Assembly: GCA_021736785.1 (NCBI GenBank)
Contig: JAIPFF010000002.1
Location: 168,979-232,978, forward strand
From: Thiohalocapsa sp.
Lineage (GTDB): Bacteria > Pseudomonadota > Gammaproteobacteria > Chromatiales > Chromatiaceae
Reading direction: 5' to 3'
DNA: 64,000 bases
The position numbers and the translations under genes are program-made. The notes beneath the pieces are model-generated. The model saw only the letters and a program-made list of their open reading frames with translations. It was not told the origin of the DNA and did no database searches. This document shows, piece by piece, positions 46,569 to 56,019 of the stretch; the stretch's first letter is position 1, and each line of letters opens with the position of its first letter.

Positions 46569-48017
46569 ATGCCCGCCGGCAGCGACCATGCATCCCCGGA
46601 TTCCCGCCCCGCGATGACGATCCCGGACTGGCCGAAACGCTGGACCTGGGCCAACCTGCGCATCGCATCCGCCGTGCAGGAGCGCCTGCGCCGGCGCCTG
46701 ACGCCGGCCGGCCAGACCGTGCTGGCGGCAACGCTGAGCGCAGGGCTGTTCGGTATCGATACGCGCATGACCGCCGCGCATCAGGCGTTCGCACTCGGTG
46801 CGGCACTGCTGGCGGTGGCCTGGCTGGCGACCTTGCGCCCGCCCCGCGGCCTGCGGGCGACGCGACACCTGCCCCGGCAAGCGAGCGCCGGAACGCCCGT
46901 GCACTATCGCGTCACCCTGCACAACACCGGAAAGCGCGCCCTGCGAGGCCTGGAGCTCTGCGAGCGCCTGCCCGATCCCCGCCCGAGCCGGCGCGCGTTT
47001 CTCGGCAGCGTGGCTCCGTCGGAGTCGCGGCTGAATCCGTTGGAGCGCCTGTTCGGCTATCCGCGCTGGGAATGGCTGCTGCACCGCGCACGCATGAGCG
47101 AGCCGCAACGCCCGACACCGGTGCCCGCGATCGACCCCGGGACGCAGCTCACGCAGACACTCGTGCTCACGCCCGCGCGGCGCGGTTGGCTGCGGCTCGA
47201 TGAGCTGGCCGCGGCCCGCGTCGACCCGCTCGGGCTGATGCGCAAGGAGCGCGCCGTGGCCGGCAGTGCCCGCCTGCTCGTGCTGCCGCGCCGATATCCG
47301 GTTCGCCCGCCGGCGCCCCCGGGCCGTCGCCGGCTGCAACCGGGCGGCGTCGCCGCGTCCGCCTCTGTCGGCGATTCCAAGGAGTTCATCGGCCTGCGCG
47401 ACTATCTGCCCGGCGACTCGCCGCGGCATATCCATTGGGCGGCCTGGGCGCGTTGTGGCGAGCCCGTCGTCAAGGAGTATCAGGACGAGTACTTCAGCCG
47501 TCAGGCGCTGGTGTTGGACAGCTTCATCGGCGCCGACGGCAACCGCGCCGACGCCTTCGAGTGCGCGGTGTCGGTGGCGGCATCGCTGGTCGAGCCGCTG
47601 ACGGCGCGCGGCGCGGCGGACGCGCTGCTGGATCTGATGTTCGTCGCCGACCGCGCACATACAGTCACCGGCGGCCGCGGCCTGCGCTCGAGCGAGTCGA
47701 TGCTGAGCGTGCTGGCCTGCCTCGACCCGCACCGCTCCGACGACTTCGCCACGCTCGGCGCCACCGTCGGCGCCCACGCACCGCAACTGAGCGCCTGCGT
47801 CTGCGTCTTGCTGGCTTGGGATGCCGACCGGCGCGGACTGGTCGAGCGACTCAGGCAATATGATGTGCCGGTGAGGGTGCTGGTGATCGGCTCGGAGACC
47901 GATCTCGCCGACGCGCCTGAAGGCGGGGAAGCGGGAGAAGCAGCGGATCTGCTCACCCGTGTCGATCCGGCCGACCCCGCCGAGGCACTGCGCCTGTTCG
48001 GGGATGCGGGGACTTGA
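46569..48017 (+). CDS. DUF58-domain membrane protein (MoxR partner)
   Basis: A 482-residue protein. Two hydrophobic segments (about residues 50-95) anchor it; a cytoplasmic or periplasmic beta-rich part follows, then the DUF58 signature VGDSKEFIGLRDYLPGDSPRHIHWAAWARCGEPVVKEYQDE (about 262-303, first residues VGDSKEF) leading to a VWA-like fold. The ATG 46614 (MTIPDW) is an alternative start closer to the family average. The pair with MoxR is widespread, but its exact client is not known. A potential end of the operon follows at 48018. Confidence 0.88.
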   Translation: MPAGSDHASPDSRPAMTIPDWPKRWTWANLRIASAVQERLRRRLTPAGQTVLAATLSAGLFGIDTRMTAAHQAFALGAALLAVAWLATLRPPRGLRATRHLPRQASAGTPVHYRVTLHNTGKRALRGLELCERLPDPRPSRRAFLGSVAPSESRLNPLERLFGYPRWEWLLHRARMSEPQRPTPVPAIDPGTQLTQTLVLTPARRGWLRLDELAAARVDPLGLMRKERAVAGSARLLVLPRRYPVRPPAPPGRRRLQPGGVAASASVGDSKEFIGLRDYLPGDSPRHIHWAAWARCGEPVVKEYQDEYFSRQALVLDSFIGADGNRADAFECAVSVAASLVEPLTARGAADALLDLMFVADRAHTVTGGRGLRSSESMLSVLACLDPHRSDDFATLGATVGAHAPQLSACVCVLLAWDADRRGLVERLRQYDVPVRVLVIGSETDLADAPEGGEAGEAADLLTRVDPADPAEALRLFGDAGT

Positions 48018-48151
48018 TCGCTCGGAAGCCACGGGCTTGCCTGCCCGCCGGCGTAAGCACCGGGCGCATCGGCGCTGCCGAGACACTCGCTGTCGCCGGG
48101 CGCGACGCGGACGCGGCACGGCGGCGCAGACGCCTGCGCCGAGCAGCGAAG

Positions 48152-48460
48152 TCAGTGAATCCAGCGGTAGCCGGCCTCGGTCATGCGCAGCAGACGCACG
48201 GCAAGCTCGGGGCGGTGGGTCAGGCGCTCCAACAACGCCGAATAGACGGTGTCGGACATCTGAGCCGGATCGCCGGCAAGGGAATTCTCGGGAAGCTCCG
48301 ACCATGCGGCCGCAAAGCCGGTAAGCCAGGCCCGCAGCGCGGCCGGCTCGTCCAAGGGCGGATAGAAGCGGGAATCGTCCGTGGAGGAAAGAAACACGAC
48401 CTCGCCCGCCTCGAACCAGTCGAGGGAGTCCGCCGATGGCTTTAGCGGATTCGTCATCAT
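48152..48460 (-). CDS. Conserved-looking hypothetical protein, 102 residues
   Basis: A small acidic soluble protein (MMTNPLKPSADSLDWFEAGEV at the N-terminus, then FYPPLDEPAALRAWLTGFAAAW and LLRMTEAGYRWIH at the end). It has no signal peptide or membrane segment. The composition and helix pattern look like a real protein, but I do not recognise the family. The ATG 48460 is chosen over an in-frame TTG at 48466. It converges on the DUF58 gene with a gap of 134 bases. Confidence 0.5.
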   Translation of the reverse strand: MMTNPLKPSADSLDWFEAGEVVFLSSTDDSRFYPPLDEPAALRAWLTGFAAAWSELPENSLAGDPAQMSDTVYSALLERLTHRPELAVRLLRMTEAGYRWIH

Positions 48461-48807
48461 CGTCAAGCACCAAGACGTCGGAGCGCCAAATTAAGGATTA
48501 CGAGCGCTTCGCCGTCCCTGGCAAAGCCGGCGCGGAGCGCGCGCAATCGTATCGGCGCATTGCCCGCGTCCCCCTGTGCTTCAGCCGCTTGCGCGACTGA
48601 AATCCGACGGCGCATCCCTTGCGTCGCGGCCACCGCCAACCAACCGGCGACATCGGTAAGGCTAGCAACGCGGGGCCGGCGCTTCTGTGACAGGCTGCTC
48701 GCGGACCGCAGGAAACCACATCAGTGCGGCGCCTATGCCGGGTCCGCTGTCGATCGCGGCGCGGGAGCGGGCGAGTCTCCCGCGCCATTTGCGCAAGGCG
48801 CGCTCGC
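48461..48807. other. Intergenic region without recognised features
   Basis: These 347 bases lie between two small minus-strand genes. Open frames exist on both strands but show no family motif, ribosome-binding site or signal sequence. Confidence 0.35.
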
Positions 48808-48939
48808 TCAGCGACCGCTCTGGCTGCCGCCGCGGAAAAAGCCCGTAACCTTGTCCTGAATCTCCTTTGCCCAAGGCGGCTGCGGCACATTCCAACCGAT
48901 CACGATACCCACTGCGACCCCGAATAGTACGGCTAACAT
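48808..48939 (-). CDS. Small single-pass membrane protein, 43 residues
   Basis: Start ATG 48939 has TGGAG 7 bases upstream. The product is one hydrophobic helix (MLAVLFGVAVGIVIGWNVPQ), then PPWAKEIQDKVTGFFRGG and a short basic tail. The pattern GxxIGWNxPQPxWAKxxQDKV is one I recall from short uncharacterised proteins in other Gammaproteobacteria, so it is likely a genuine conserved micro-protein in the inner membrane. It stands alone; the function is unknown. Confidence 0.6.
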   Translation of the reverse strand: MLAVLFGVAVGIVIGWNVPQPPWAKEIQDKVTGFFRGGSQSGR

Positions 48940-49094
48940 GACTCACTCCAGGTAGAGACGAAGAAACGGATCGCCGGACCGTGGTTTCGGCTCGGCGGGA
49001 ACATTATTTCAGATCGCGGCGGCGGCGAGGTGTCTTTCGCGCGAATCCCTCCGCCGTGGATTCTCGAAGCCGCCGGATTACCACGGCGGCTGGT

Positions 49095-49128
49095 CGGCTT
49101 CGGCTTCGGCTTCGGCTTCGGCTTCGGC
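49095..49128 (+). repeat. Hexanucleotide tandem repeat (CGGCTT)
   Basis: Five to six copies of a six-base unit in the 251-base gap between the small membrane protein and the SDR gene. There are no genes in the gap. Confidence 0.85.
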
Positions 49129-49190
49129 TCGGGATCTTACTCGGCCGACGAGCCCGGCGTCCGCGCCACGTGAGGGGATCCCGGCCGGTG

Positions 49191-49973
49191 CTATACCTCG
49201 CTCATGCCGCCGTCGACGACATACTCCGAGCCGGTGACGAAAGACGCGGCATCCGACAGCAAAAAGGCCGCGACCCGGGCAACCTCCTCGGGGCGGCCGA
49301 ACCGCCCCAGCGGAACTTGCGCCTTGATGGCCTCGCCGAAGCCGTCGATGACCGCCTGCGGCATCCCGGATCGGCCGAAGAAGTCGGTCTCGATCGGTCC
49401 CGGGCTGACCGCGTTGACGCGGATTGCACGGGCGGCCAGCTCCCGCGCCAGCACCCGCACCAGGGAGCGCAGGGCCCCTTTGGTGGAGGCATAGGCAGCG
49501 GCGCCCGGCAGCCCGCTGTCGCGCGCAACCGAGGTGTTCAGCACCAGGGCACCGCCGTCGTTGAGCAGCGGCACCAGCGCCCTCGCCTGCAACATCGGTC
49601 CGCGCACATTGACCGCAAACTGGCGGTCGATCAGCTCGGGCGTCAGCTCGGCGACCGGCTGAAACACGCCGATACCGGCATTGAGAAAGGCGCCGTCGAG
49701 GGTCTTGAACGCGTCTCTCAGCGCCACCGCCAACGCGTCGGCGGCGGCAGGCTCGCCGGCGTCATTCTCCAGCGCAAGCACATCGGGCAACTCCGAGCGA
49801 ACGCACTCGAGGCGCTCGGGACTGGTACCGGTCACGGCCACACGCGCGCCGGCCCCGTGCAGCAAACGGGCCGCGGCAAGCCCGATACCGCTGGTACCGC
49901 CCGTGACCAGATAGGATTTGTCGGCGAAATCAAGCACGGCGTCACTCCCTGCGGTGGATGGATCGATGCGCAC
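49191..49973 (-). CDS. Short-chain dehydrogenase/reductase (SDR family)
   Basis: A 260-residue classical SDR oxidoreductase. The cofactor loop is TGGTSGIG (about residues 24-31), the structural motif NAGIG (about 98), the catalytic Ser in NTSVARD (about 146), and the Tyr/Lys pair in AYASTKGAL (about 160-164). The C-terminus VDGGMSEV is typical. The residue after beta-2 (TGTSPER) suggests NADPH preference. The substrate is unknown. It is downstream of, and co-directional with, the hydrogen-sensor genes but separated by only 41 bases, so co-transcription is possible. Confidence 0.9.
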   Translation of the reverse strand: MRIDPSTAGSDAVLDFADKSYLVTGGTSGIGLAAARLLHGAGARVAVTGTSPERLECVRSELPDVLALENDAGEPAAADALAVALRDAFKTLDGAFLNAGIGVFQPVAELTPELIDRQFAVNVRGPMLQARALVPLLNDGGALVLNTSVARDSGLPGAAAYASTKGALRSLVRVLARELAARAIRVNAVSPGPIETDFFGRSGMPQAVIDGFGEAIKAQVPLGRFGRPEEVARVAAFLLSDAASFVTGSEYVVDGGMSEV

Positions 49974-50014
49974 ATCTTATGACCACGGGGCGGCCGAAAT
50001 GCCTCCCTGCGCAT

Positions 50015-51460
50015 TCAATGCACCGTACACACCATGCAAGGATCGAACGAGCGCACGATGTGCTGCGCCGCCACCGGCGTGTGCTCGCCGGGCCGCACCG
50101 GGGCGCCGACCAAGGCCTGCTCCAAGGGTCCCGGAGTGCCGTTCGCGTCCCGCGGCGAGAAGTTCCATGTGGTCGGCGCGATGATCTGATAGTTCAGAAT
50201 CCGCCCGTGGCGGATCTCGACCCAATGCCCCAGGCTGCCGCGGGCGGCCTCGACCAAGCCCACTCCAACCCCGTCGGACGGCAGCCGCAGCCGCCCGCAG
50301 AAGGGCTCGCCCGGGCGCATCGCCCGGACCCAGTCTTCCATGGCGATGACCAGCCGCGCGCTCTCCAGCAGCCGGGCAACGACACGACTGCGCACGTTGC
50401 CTCCGCCGCGCTCGACCAAGTCGCGCACCAGCGGATGCCCGTCCATCAGCTGGCGCGCCAGCGCGCCCACCTCCACCGGCTCGCCGGCGAGCCTGGGCGC
50501 CTTGCACCAGCTATAGGCGCCGGGCTTGTCCGCATCCGGCACGGTCGTGCCGCCGCTCGGATGCAGGGCTCGGCTGCCCTGCATCCAGCTATGGCTCGGG
50601 TCCTCCGCCACCGCCGACAGGTCCAGCGGCAGCGGGCCGCGATGCCAGCATCCCCGTGCGAACAGCGGCTCGCCGCCCGACGCGAGCGCCCCGTAGCTCA
50701 TGAACCGGTCCGTGGCCCGCCCCAGCCGTTCCAAGCCGAGCACGTCGGCAACCCCGAGAAACAGCGGCAGGTGGAAGCCGCTCCCGCGCCGGGCCCCGGC
50801 CCAGTCCGCCAGGACATCGGCACTGTCGAGGCCGGCCACTGCCTCGAGCCGGTCGCCGAAGGTGTGTTGCTCCAGAAAGCGCCGAAAGGCCCCCAGAATC
50901 GCCAGCAACCGCAGCCGCTCCTGGACCTGTACCGGCTTCGTCGAGCCGGCCGGGTGCAGACTCAAGGTGTGCGGCCACTTGCCCGCCAGCGTGCCCATCA
51001 GATGCAGCAGTTGCGCCCGCGCCGCGATCGCGGCGCGGGCCGCGCTGCCGGTGGTGGCCCGAAAGCGCGGCTCGACTTCCCCGTACCAGGGCTCTGCGGC
51101 GTAGACCTCGCGGGCGAAGTCCGGCATGAAGAACAGATAGAAGTGGGTGATGTGATCGGCCAGATTCTCGCAGGCCAGGATCAGATTGGTTGCCAGCTCG
51201 CCGTTTCGCGGCATGCCGGCGCCGGCCGCATCCGCCAGCGCACGCGCCGCCGCCACGGACTGGCTCACCGAGCAGATGCCGCAGATGCGCGGCGCGATCA
51301 CCAGCGCATCCGTTGGCGCCTTGCCGTGCAGGATCTGCTCGAAGCCTCGGTACAGCGGCGAGTTGACCCACGCCTCGGCGACCTGCCCGTCTCGCACCTC
51401 CAGGCGCACGTCCAGATCGCCCTCGACGCGGTTGAAGGGTCCGAGCACGAGGCGGGTCAT
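50015..51460 (-). CDS. hupV: Regulatory (H2-sensing) NiFe hydrogenase large subunit, HupV/HoxC type
   Basis: A 481-residue large subunit with both NiFe cysteine motifs: RICGIC (about residues 59-64) and DPCMVC at the C-terminus. The chain ends at CTVH, directly after the second motif; catalytic hydrogenases carry a further 15 or so residues removed by an endopeptidase. Lack of that peptide is characteristic of sensor hydrogenases. It binds H2 slowly and signals to the PAS kinase encoded upstream. The start MTRLVLGPFNRVEGD at 51460 lies 34 bases after the small-subunit stop. Confidence 0.9.
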   Translation of the reverse strand: MTRLVLGPFNRVEGDLDVRLEVRDGQVAEAWVNSPLYRGFEQILHGKAPTDALVIAPRICGICSVSQSVAAARALADAAGAGMPRNGELATNLILACENLADHITHFYLFFMPDFAREVYAAEPWYGEVEPRFRATTGSAARAAIAARAQLLHLMGTLAGKWPHTLSLHPAGSTKPVQVQERLRLLAILGAFRRFLEQHTFGDRLEAVAGLDSADVLADWAGARRGSGFHLPLFLGVADVLGLERLGRATDRFMSYGALASGGEPLFARGCWHRGPLPLDLSAVAEDPSHSWMQGSRALHPSGGTTVPDADKPGAYSWCKAPRLAGEPVEVGALARQLMDGHPLVRDLVERGGGNVRSRVVARLLESARLVIAMEDWVRAMRPGEPFCGRLRLPSDGVGVGLVEAARGSLGHWVEIRHGRILNYQIIAPTTWNFSPRDANGTPGPLEQALVGAPVRPGEHTPVAAQHIVRSFDPCMVCTVH

Positions 51461-51494
51461 CGGGCGTACCGCCGCGGGAGAGCGCGATTCCGAG

Positions 51495-52490
51495 TCACCG
51501 CGGCTTCGGCTTGTGCACCGTAGGCGGCACCTGGATATGGTCCGCGGCGGCGTTGCGGCGCAAGCGCTCGGGCGTGGCGGCCTTGGACAGGGACGCGAGC
51601 GCGACGAACCATGCCCGCGGCATGTCGGTGGGCAGGCCGATGGGGATGCCGGCGATCTTCGGCGTCTGCTGGAAGACGTGGCCGGGCTCTTCGAACTCCG
51701 GCGCGGTACAGTTGATGCAGGCGTAGCCGCCGCGGGTGCAGGAACCGTCGCCGTTCCAGAGCCGGGTGTTGCAGTCCGCATGGGCCTGGGTGCCGAGGCA
51801 GCCCAGGTGCTCCATCATGCAGCCCAGCTCGGACGCATGCTCGGCACTGGCCTTGAACTCGTAGAACTCGTTGCGCGGGCAGCCGTGATGGACCAAGTGG
51901 TCGGCGAACATACGCGGGCGGTTGAGCTCATCGAGATCCGCTTGGCCGAGCTCGCCGAGCGCAAGCGACATCAGCGTCTCGGTGACCCAGTTCGGATGGG
52001 TGGGACAGCCGGCGACATTGATCACGGGCAACCCCTCGGCGGAGCGGTAATCGACACCGAGCAACCCGCCGGCGTGGCTGCCGTCGAACTGCAGTCCGCA
52101 GGCATCGGTCGGGTTCGGACCACCGGCCGTGATGCCGCCGAACGCGGCGCAGGTGCCGACGGCGACGGTGTAGCGTGCCCGGGCGGCAAGCCGCTGCACC
52201 CAATGCGTCATCGGTGTGTCGGTGCCGGCCATCAGATGGAAGCGCCCGCTGCCGTTCGGCCCGCGCAGCATCGCACCCTCGACACAGAACAGATCGAGGC
52301 CGGCGGCGCCGGCCGCAGCTTGCTCGAGCAGCGATAGCGCCTCGGCACCGGTCTCTTCGCTCAGGGATGGATGCCACAGCAGCCGGATGCCGACGCCCTC
52401 CAGCGTGGCCGGCAGATCCGGCGACTCGGCGCAGAGCAGCGACATGGTGCAGCCGCCGCAGCCGCCGGATTGCAGCCACAGCAGATTCAT
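51495..52490 (-). CDS. hupU: Regulatory NiFe hydrogenase small subunit, HupU/HoxB type
   Basis: A 331-residue FeS subunit beginning directly with the proximal-cluster motif ([19 protein letters not shown]). There is no twin-arginine signal, so it stays in the cytoplasm, which separates sensor from membrane hydrogenases. Further cluster ligands are AVGTCAAFGG, VAGCPTHP, HHGCPRNEFYE, CMMEHLGCLG and CTRGGYACINCTAPEF. It overlaps the kinase gene by four bases (ATGA) with GGAGGG upstream and is followed by the large subunit. Confidence 0.92.
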   Translation of the reverse strand: MNLLWLQSGGCGGCTMSLLCAESPDLPATLEGVGIRLLWHPSLSEETGAEALSLLEQAAAGAAGLDLFCVEGAMLRGPNGSGRFHLMAGTDTPMTHWVQRLAARARYTVAVGTCAAFGGITAGGPNPTDACGLQFDGSHAGGLLGVDYRSAEGLPVINVAGCPTHPNWVTETLMSLALGELGQADLDELNRPRMFADHLVHHGCPRNEFYEFKASAEHASELGCMMEHLGCLGTQAHADCNTRLWNGDGSCTRGGYACINCTAPEFEEPGHVFQQTPKIAGIPIGLPTDMPRAWFVALASLSKAATPERLRRNAAADHIQVPPTVHKPKPR

Positions 52491-53932
52491 CGGCGCTGCC
52501 CTCCGTTGCGCTCATCGGCTGAACCTGCTCGGCCGGCGCCCGGGCCGCTGCCGGGGGACACGGCCGGAGTCGACGCATCCGGGGCGGCGCCGGTCGTCGT
52601 CGCGTCCACCGCGGCCGACTGCAGCGGCAGTTGCACCCGCGCCACGGCGCCGCCGTCGGCGTGATTGTCGACATGGATCTGCCCGCCGTGGTCCCGTACG
52701 ATCCCGTAGCTGATGGACAGACCGAGGCCGGTCCCCTTGCCCACCGGCTTGGTGGTGAAGAAAGGATCGAGCACCTTCTGCAGGTCGGCCGGGGCGATGC
52801 CTGGTCCGGTGTCGCGCACGGTGACCCAGGCGGTCTCGTCGTCGCGGCCGGCGGCGATCTCGAGCCGCGGCTCGGCGACCTCCTGCATCGCGTCCAAGGC
52901 GTTCTGAATCAAGTTCATCATCACCTGCTGAAGCTGGCCGGAATGACCGGTCACGATCAAAGACTCGGGAACGTCGAAGACGACCGTCAAGTCCCGGCGC
53001 GCACTCTTGGTCACCCAGTGCTCGGCGGTGCGCAGCACGTGGACCAGGTCCAGCTCCGCCAACTCGCCCTGCTGCCCGGACGAAAACCGCCGCAGATCCT
53101 GCACCAGGTCGCGGACGCGCTCGGCGCCTTCCAGCGTGCCCTTGAGCAGCGGATCCAGGTCATGGAGCAGCTTCTCGATGCGCAAGTCCTGCTTCAGCGC
53201 CAGCAGGTCGGGCGGAGGATTGGAGGCGTCCACCGCCTTGCAGTAGGTCTGCAGCCGCTCGCGGTAGCGCGCCAGCGCGTGCACGTTGCCGTAGACAAAG
53301 CTGATGGGGTTGTTGAGCTCATGCGCAACGCCGGCCACCAGACGGCCGAGCGAGGCCATCTTCTCGGCGCCGATCAGCCGCGTCTGCGCACGCTTGAGCT
53401 CGGTATAGGCGAACTCCAGCGCCCGATAGGCCTCGCGCAAATCGCCCACCGGGCGGCCGATCAGCACCATGCCCACCAGCCGGCCACGGTGGTCGTAGCG
53501 CGACGTGCAGTTCATCGCCAGCGGCGCGTCGTCGCCGTTGTCGCAGAGCAGCGTGACTTCGCAGTCGTGCACCGCCCCGCGGCGAATCTGCTCGGCGAAC
53601 CCCTCCGCCAGCGAGCGCGACGGCGGGGCCATCAGCGACAGAAACGAGGTGCCCTTGAGCTCGGCCTCGGTGCGGCCCACCAGTTCCTCCAGCGCCTGGT
53701 TCACCTGCTGGATGCGGCCCTGGACGTCGCAGGCGATCAGCACATCCGTCATCGACGACAGGACGCTCGCAAGAAAGCCCTGGGCATCCTCCAGTTCGCT
53801 GTTCTTTTGCTCCAGTTCGACTTGGTAGTGGACGAGATCCGCGTAGGTCTCGTCCATCTTGCGGATGACCTCGATCCAGGCGTCGTCGCCGACGTCCGCG
53901 GGCCGAGGATGGTCTTTGGCGAGATCCGACAA
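52487..53932 (-). CDS. hupT: PAS-domain histidine kinase of the H2 sensor (HupT/HoxJ type)
   Basis: A 481-residue soluble kinase. An N-terminal coiled coil (about 30-50) leads to a PAS domain ([20 protein letters not shown], about 56-165), a second coiled coil, HisKA with the phospho-acceptor in [22 protein letters not shown] (about 203-224), and HATPase ([24 protein letters not shown]). The C-terminal 45 residues are low-complexity Ala/Gly/Ser. It has no membrane helix, fitting a kinase that docks on the cytoplasmic HupUV hydrogenase. The order hupT-hupU-hupV is as in purple bacteria; the response regulator HupR is not in this window. Confidence 0.9.
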   Translation of the reverse strand: MSDLAKDHPRPADVGDDAWIEVIRKMDETYADLVHYQVELEQKNSELEDAQGFLASVLSSMTDVLIACDVQGRIQQVNQALEELVGRTEAELKGTSFLSLMAPPSRSLAEGFAEQIRRGAVHDCEVTLLCDNGDDAPLAMNCTSRYDHRGRLVGMVLIGRPVGDLREAYRALEFAYTELKRAQTRLIGAEKMASLGRLVAGVAHELNNPISFVYGNVHALARYRERLQTYCKAVDASNPPPDLLALKQDLRIEKLLHDLDPLLKGTLEGAERVRDLVQDLRRFSSGQQGELAELDLVHVLRTAEHWVTKSARRDLTVVFDVPESLIVTGHSGQLQQVMMNLIQNALDAMQEVAEPRLEIAAGRDDETAWVTVRDTGPGIAPADLQKVLDPFFTTKPVGKGTGLGLSISYGIVRDHGGQIHVDNHADGGAVARVQLPLQSAAVDATTTGAAPDASTPAVSPGSGPGAGRAGSADERNGGQRR

Positions 53933-54512
53933 AATTCGATACCGGGTGGCGGATGGAGGCCGCGGGCCGGCGCACGGCGCGCCGGCAGCGGAGTCGCAGG
54001 CGGGGTACGCGCGCCTGCTCTGACCTCAAAACTAGCCTATTCCGCCGGTACCGTGCCACCGGCACGACCCGACGGTTTATCCGGATAGCCCACGGGCGAG
54101 CCCGCACTCCAAAGAGCAAAGCGACGGGCTTCGAGAGAGCTGCTCGCCGGCGTCAGTCGCCGATGATCGTCAAGCTCAACAGACGTTCGCCATCGGACAG
54201 CTTCGGGGCGACCAGCGGCACGCGCATCGAGATCGCCGCGTCGCCCGCGTCGATCGGGCGCATCACGCTCGCGGTCTTGTCCAGTCGCCGAGCCCGATTA
54301 CTACCGGGGAACAGGTTACGGCCCCGCGCTGGCTTGCGGACTGCGCGGCGAGGGCACGCCGGCTACTCGGGCGTCGGGCCGATTCTTGCACGGTTCCGAG
54401 CCAAGCTTTGCGAAGCGTCGCGCCGGCAGACAGTCGCGCCCACAGCCAGAGGCCCCGCAATCGGCCCCAGACGTTTGCGTGCATCCGTATCGCCGAATAG
54501 GAGCATGAAACC
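53933..54512. other. Divergent region between hupT and the YihY gene, with possible remnant
   Basis: These 580 bases have no complete gene. On the minus strand at 54153-54287, a frame ending in LVAPKLSDGERLLSLTIIGD has protein-like composition and could be the last 45 codons of a lost gene, but it has no start. The promoters of hupT and the YihY gene must be here. Confidence 0.3.
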
Positions 54513-55511
54513 ATGTCCACGCCAACCGCAGCACGCGGCGAGCCCGCCGAGATCGGACGCCGCGCGGGCACGCCGCTACAGATCCCGCTCACCGGCTGGT
54601 GGCACATCCTGCGCCGCGTGGCGCGCCGGTTCGGACAGGAAAATCTCGGCCTGATCGCGGCAGGGGTCGGCTTCTACAGTCTGCTGGGGCTCTTTCCCGC
54701 CATCGCGGCTCTCGTGATGAGCTACGGGCTGCTTTTCGACACGGCACAGATCCAGAGCCAATTCGACGCGCTGCGCGGCATCGTTCCCGCCGACGTGCAT
54801 AGGCTCGTCTCGGTCCAGATGACGAGCGCCGCCGAGGGGTCGGAATCCACACTCGGGATCGGGCTCGCCGGGGCCGTGCTGCTCGCGTTCTGGGGCGCGA
54901 CGCGCGGCACCCGGGCGCTGATCATCGCGCTCAACATCGCCTACGACGAACAAGAGGAGCGCGGCTTCGCCGCTCTGAACCTGCTCGCCTTCGGACTGAC
55001 GATTTTCTTGGTCTTGGTCTTGGCGACGGCCATTGTCGCCACGGTGGCTGTTCCGGTCGTCCTGAATCTTGTCAGCCTCGGAACCTTTCCTTCGGCAATC
55101 GCTGCCTGGCTGCGCTGGCCACTGTTGGCATTGGTGGGCCTACTGGCCCTCGCGATTCTCTACCGCTATGGCCCATCGCGGCGCTCGGCAAGCTGGAAAT
55201 GGCTCCCGGTCGGCTCGCTCGTGGCCGGAACGCTCTGGCTCGCGGGCTCGATCCTGTTCTCGCTCTACGCGGAGCATTTCGGCAGCTTCCACGCGGCATA
55301 CGGCTCACTGGGGGCGGCCATCGTGCTGCTGCTGTGGCTGTACTTGTCGGCGGCCGCGGTGATCATCGGCGCCGGCATCAACGCGGAGACGGAGCGTCAG
55401 ACCGCCCGCGACAGTACGCGCGGCCCCCACAGGCCGCGCGGTCAGCGCGGCGCGGTGGTCGCGGACCGTTTGCCGGACGAGCCGAGCAGTTCGCCGGACG
55501 CCGACGAGTAA
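54513..55511 (+). CDS. YihY/BrkB-family inner-membrane protein
   Basis: A 332-residue protein with six membrane helices. The family pattern is clear: LIAAGVGFYSLLGLFPAIAALV (first helix), LGIGLAGAVLLAFWGATRGTRALIIALNIAYDEQEERGF, LYRYGPSRRSASWKWLPVG and the last helix pair ending INAETERQT. The family was once annotated as RNase BN in error; its role is unknown, possibly transport. TAGGAGC lies 10 bases before the ATG. The charged disordered tail of about 45 residues is cytoplasmic. Confidence 0.9.
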   Translation: MSTPTAARGEPAEIGRRAGTPLQIPLTGWWHILRRVARRFGQENLGLIAAGVGFYSLLGLFPAIAALVMSYGLLFDTAQIQSQFDALRGIVPADVHRLVSVQMTSAAEGSESTLGIGLAGAVLLAFWGATRGTRALIIALNIAYDEQEERGFAALNLLAFGLTIFLVLVLATAIVATVAVPVVLNLVSLGTFPSAIAAWLRWPLLALVGLLALAILYRYGPSRRSASWKWLPVGSLVAGTLWLAGSILFSLYAEHFGSFHAAYGSLGAAIVLLLWLYLSAAAVIIGAGINAETERQTARDSTRGPHRPRGQRGAVVADRLPDEPSSSPDADE

Positions 55512-56019
55512 TAATCCGCACCGCGCGAACAGCGCGGCGTCCGGGGAGCACACGAACGGGCAGACGCGCGCTCGGGGACGGGCGTGTCGCCGGCCGACAT
55601 GCCACGGGTGACGAGCAGGCTCGGCGGGCGCGTGCCGGCGTGCCTCGGTCGGCACGAACGCACATCGGTGGATTTAAGCCGCCCCGGGGGAAATACGCCA
55701 ACCGAGCCGGCGCAACACACCTGCGCGCGGCGCAACCGGCGACGGCGGGTGTAAGTCAGGCGTCGTTCGGGCCCGCAAACGGCGACGCTGGCTTGGATGT
55801 TGCTGCGCCGTGAGTGCATACAGCGGGTCAATGCAGCGAGGGCAACGGGGCAGGCGATTGGGGGGCAGGCGATCAGGGGGCGGGCGATTGGGCCGGCACT
55901 CGACGGAGATCGCCGGCGCCGCATCGGGGCCTTACGCCGGAAACCTCGCCGCGGACGGTTATCGACGCCGTCGATGCCACCCGTCGCGCACACGGACCAA
56001 AGATTCAGGAGCAAATCTC
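55512..56019. other. Gene-free stretch with three 15-base direct repeats (55847-55891)
   Basis: There is no supported gene in 508 bases. Three adjacent copies of a 15-base unit starting GGGGCAGGCGAT occupy 55847-55891 with one to three differences. Frames that stay open across it on both strands are due to composition. Confidence 0.5.

Noticed and set aside
54153..54287. Possible C-terminal gene fragment on the minus strand ending LLSLTIIGD
   Set aside because: It has protein-like composition but no start and no recognised family; it is kept only as a remark in the intergenic entry.
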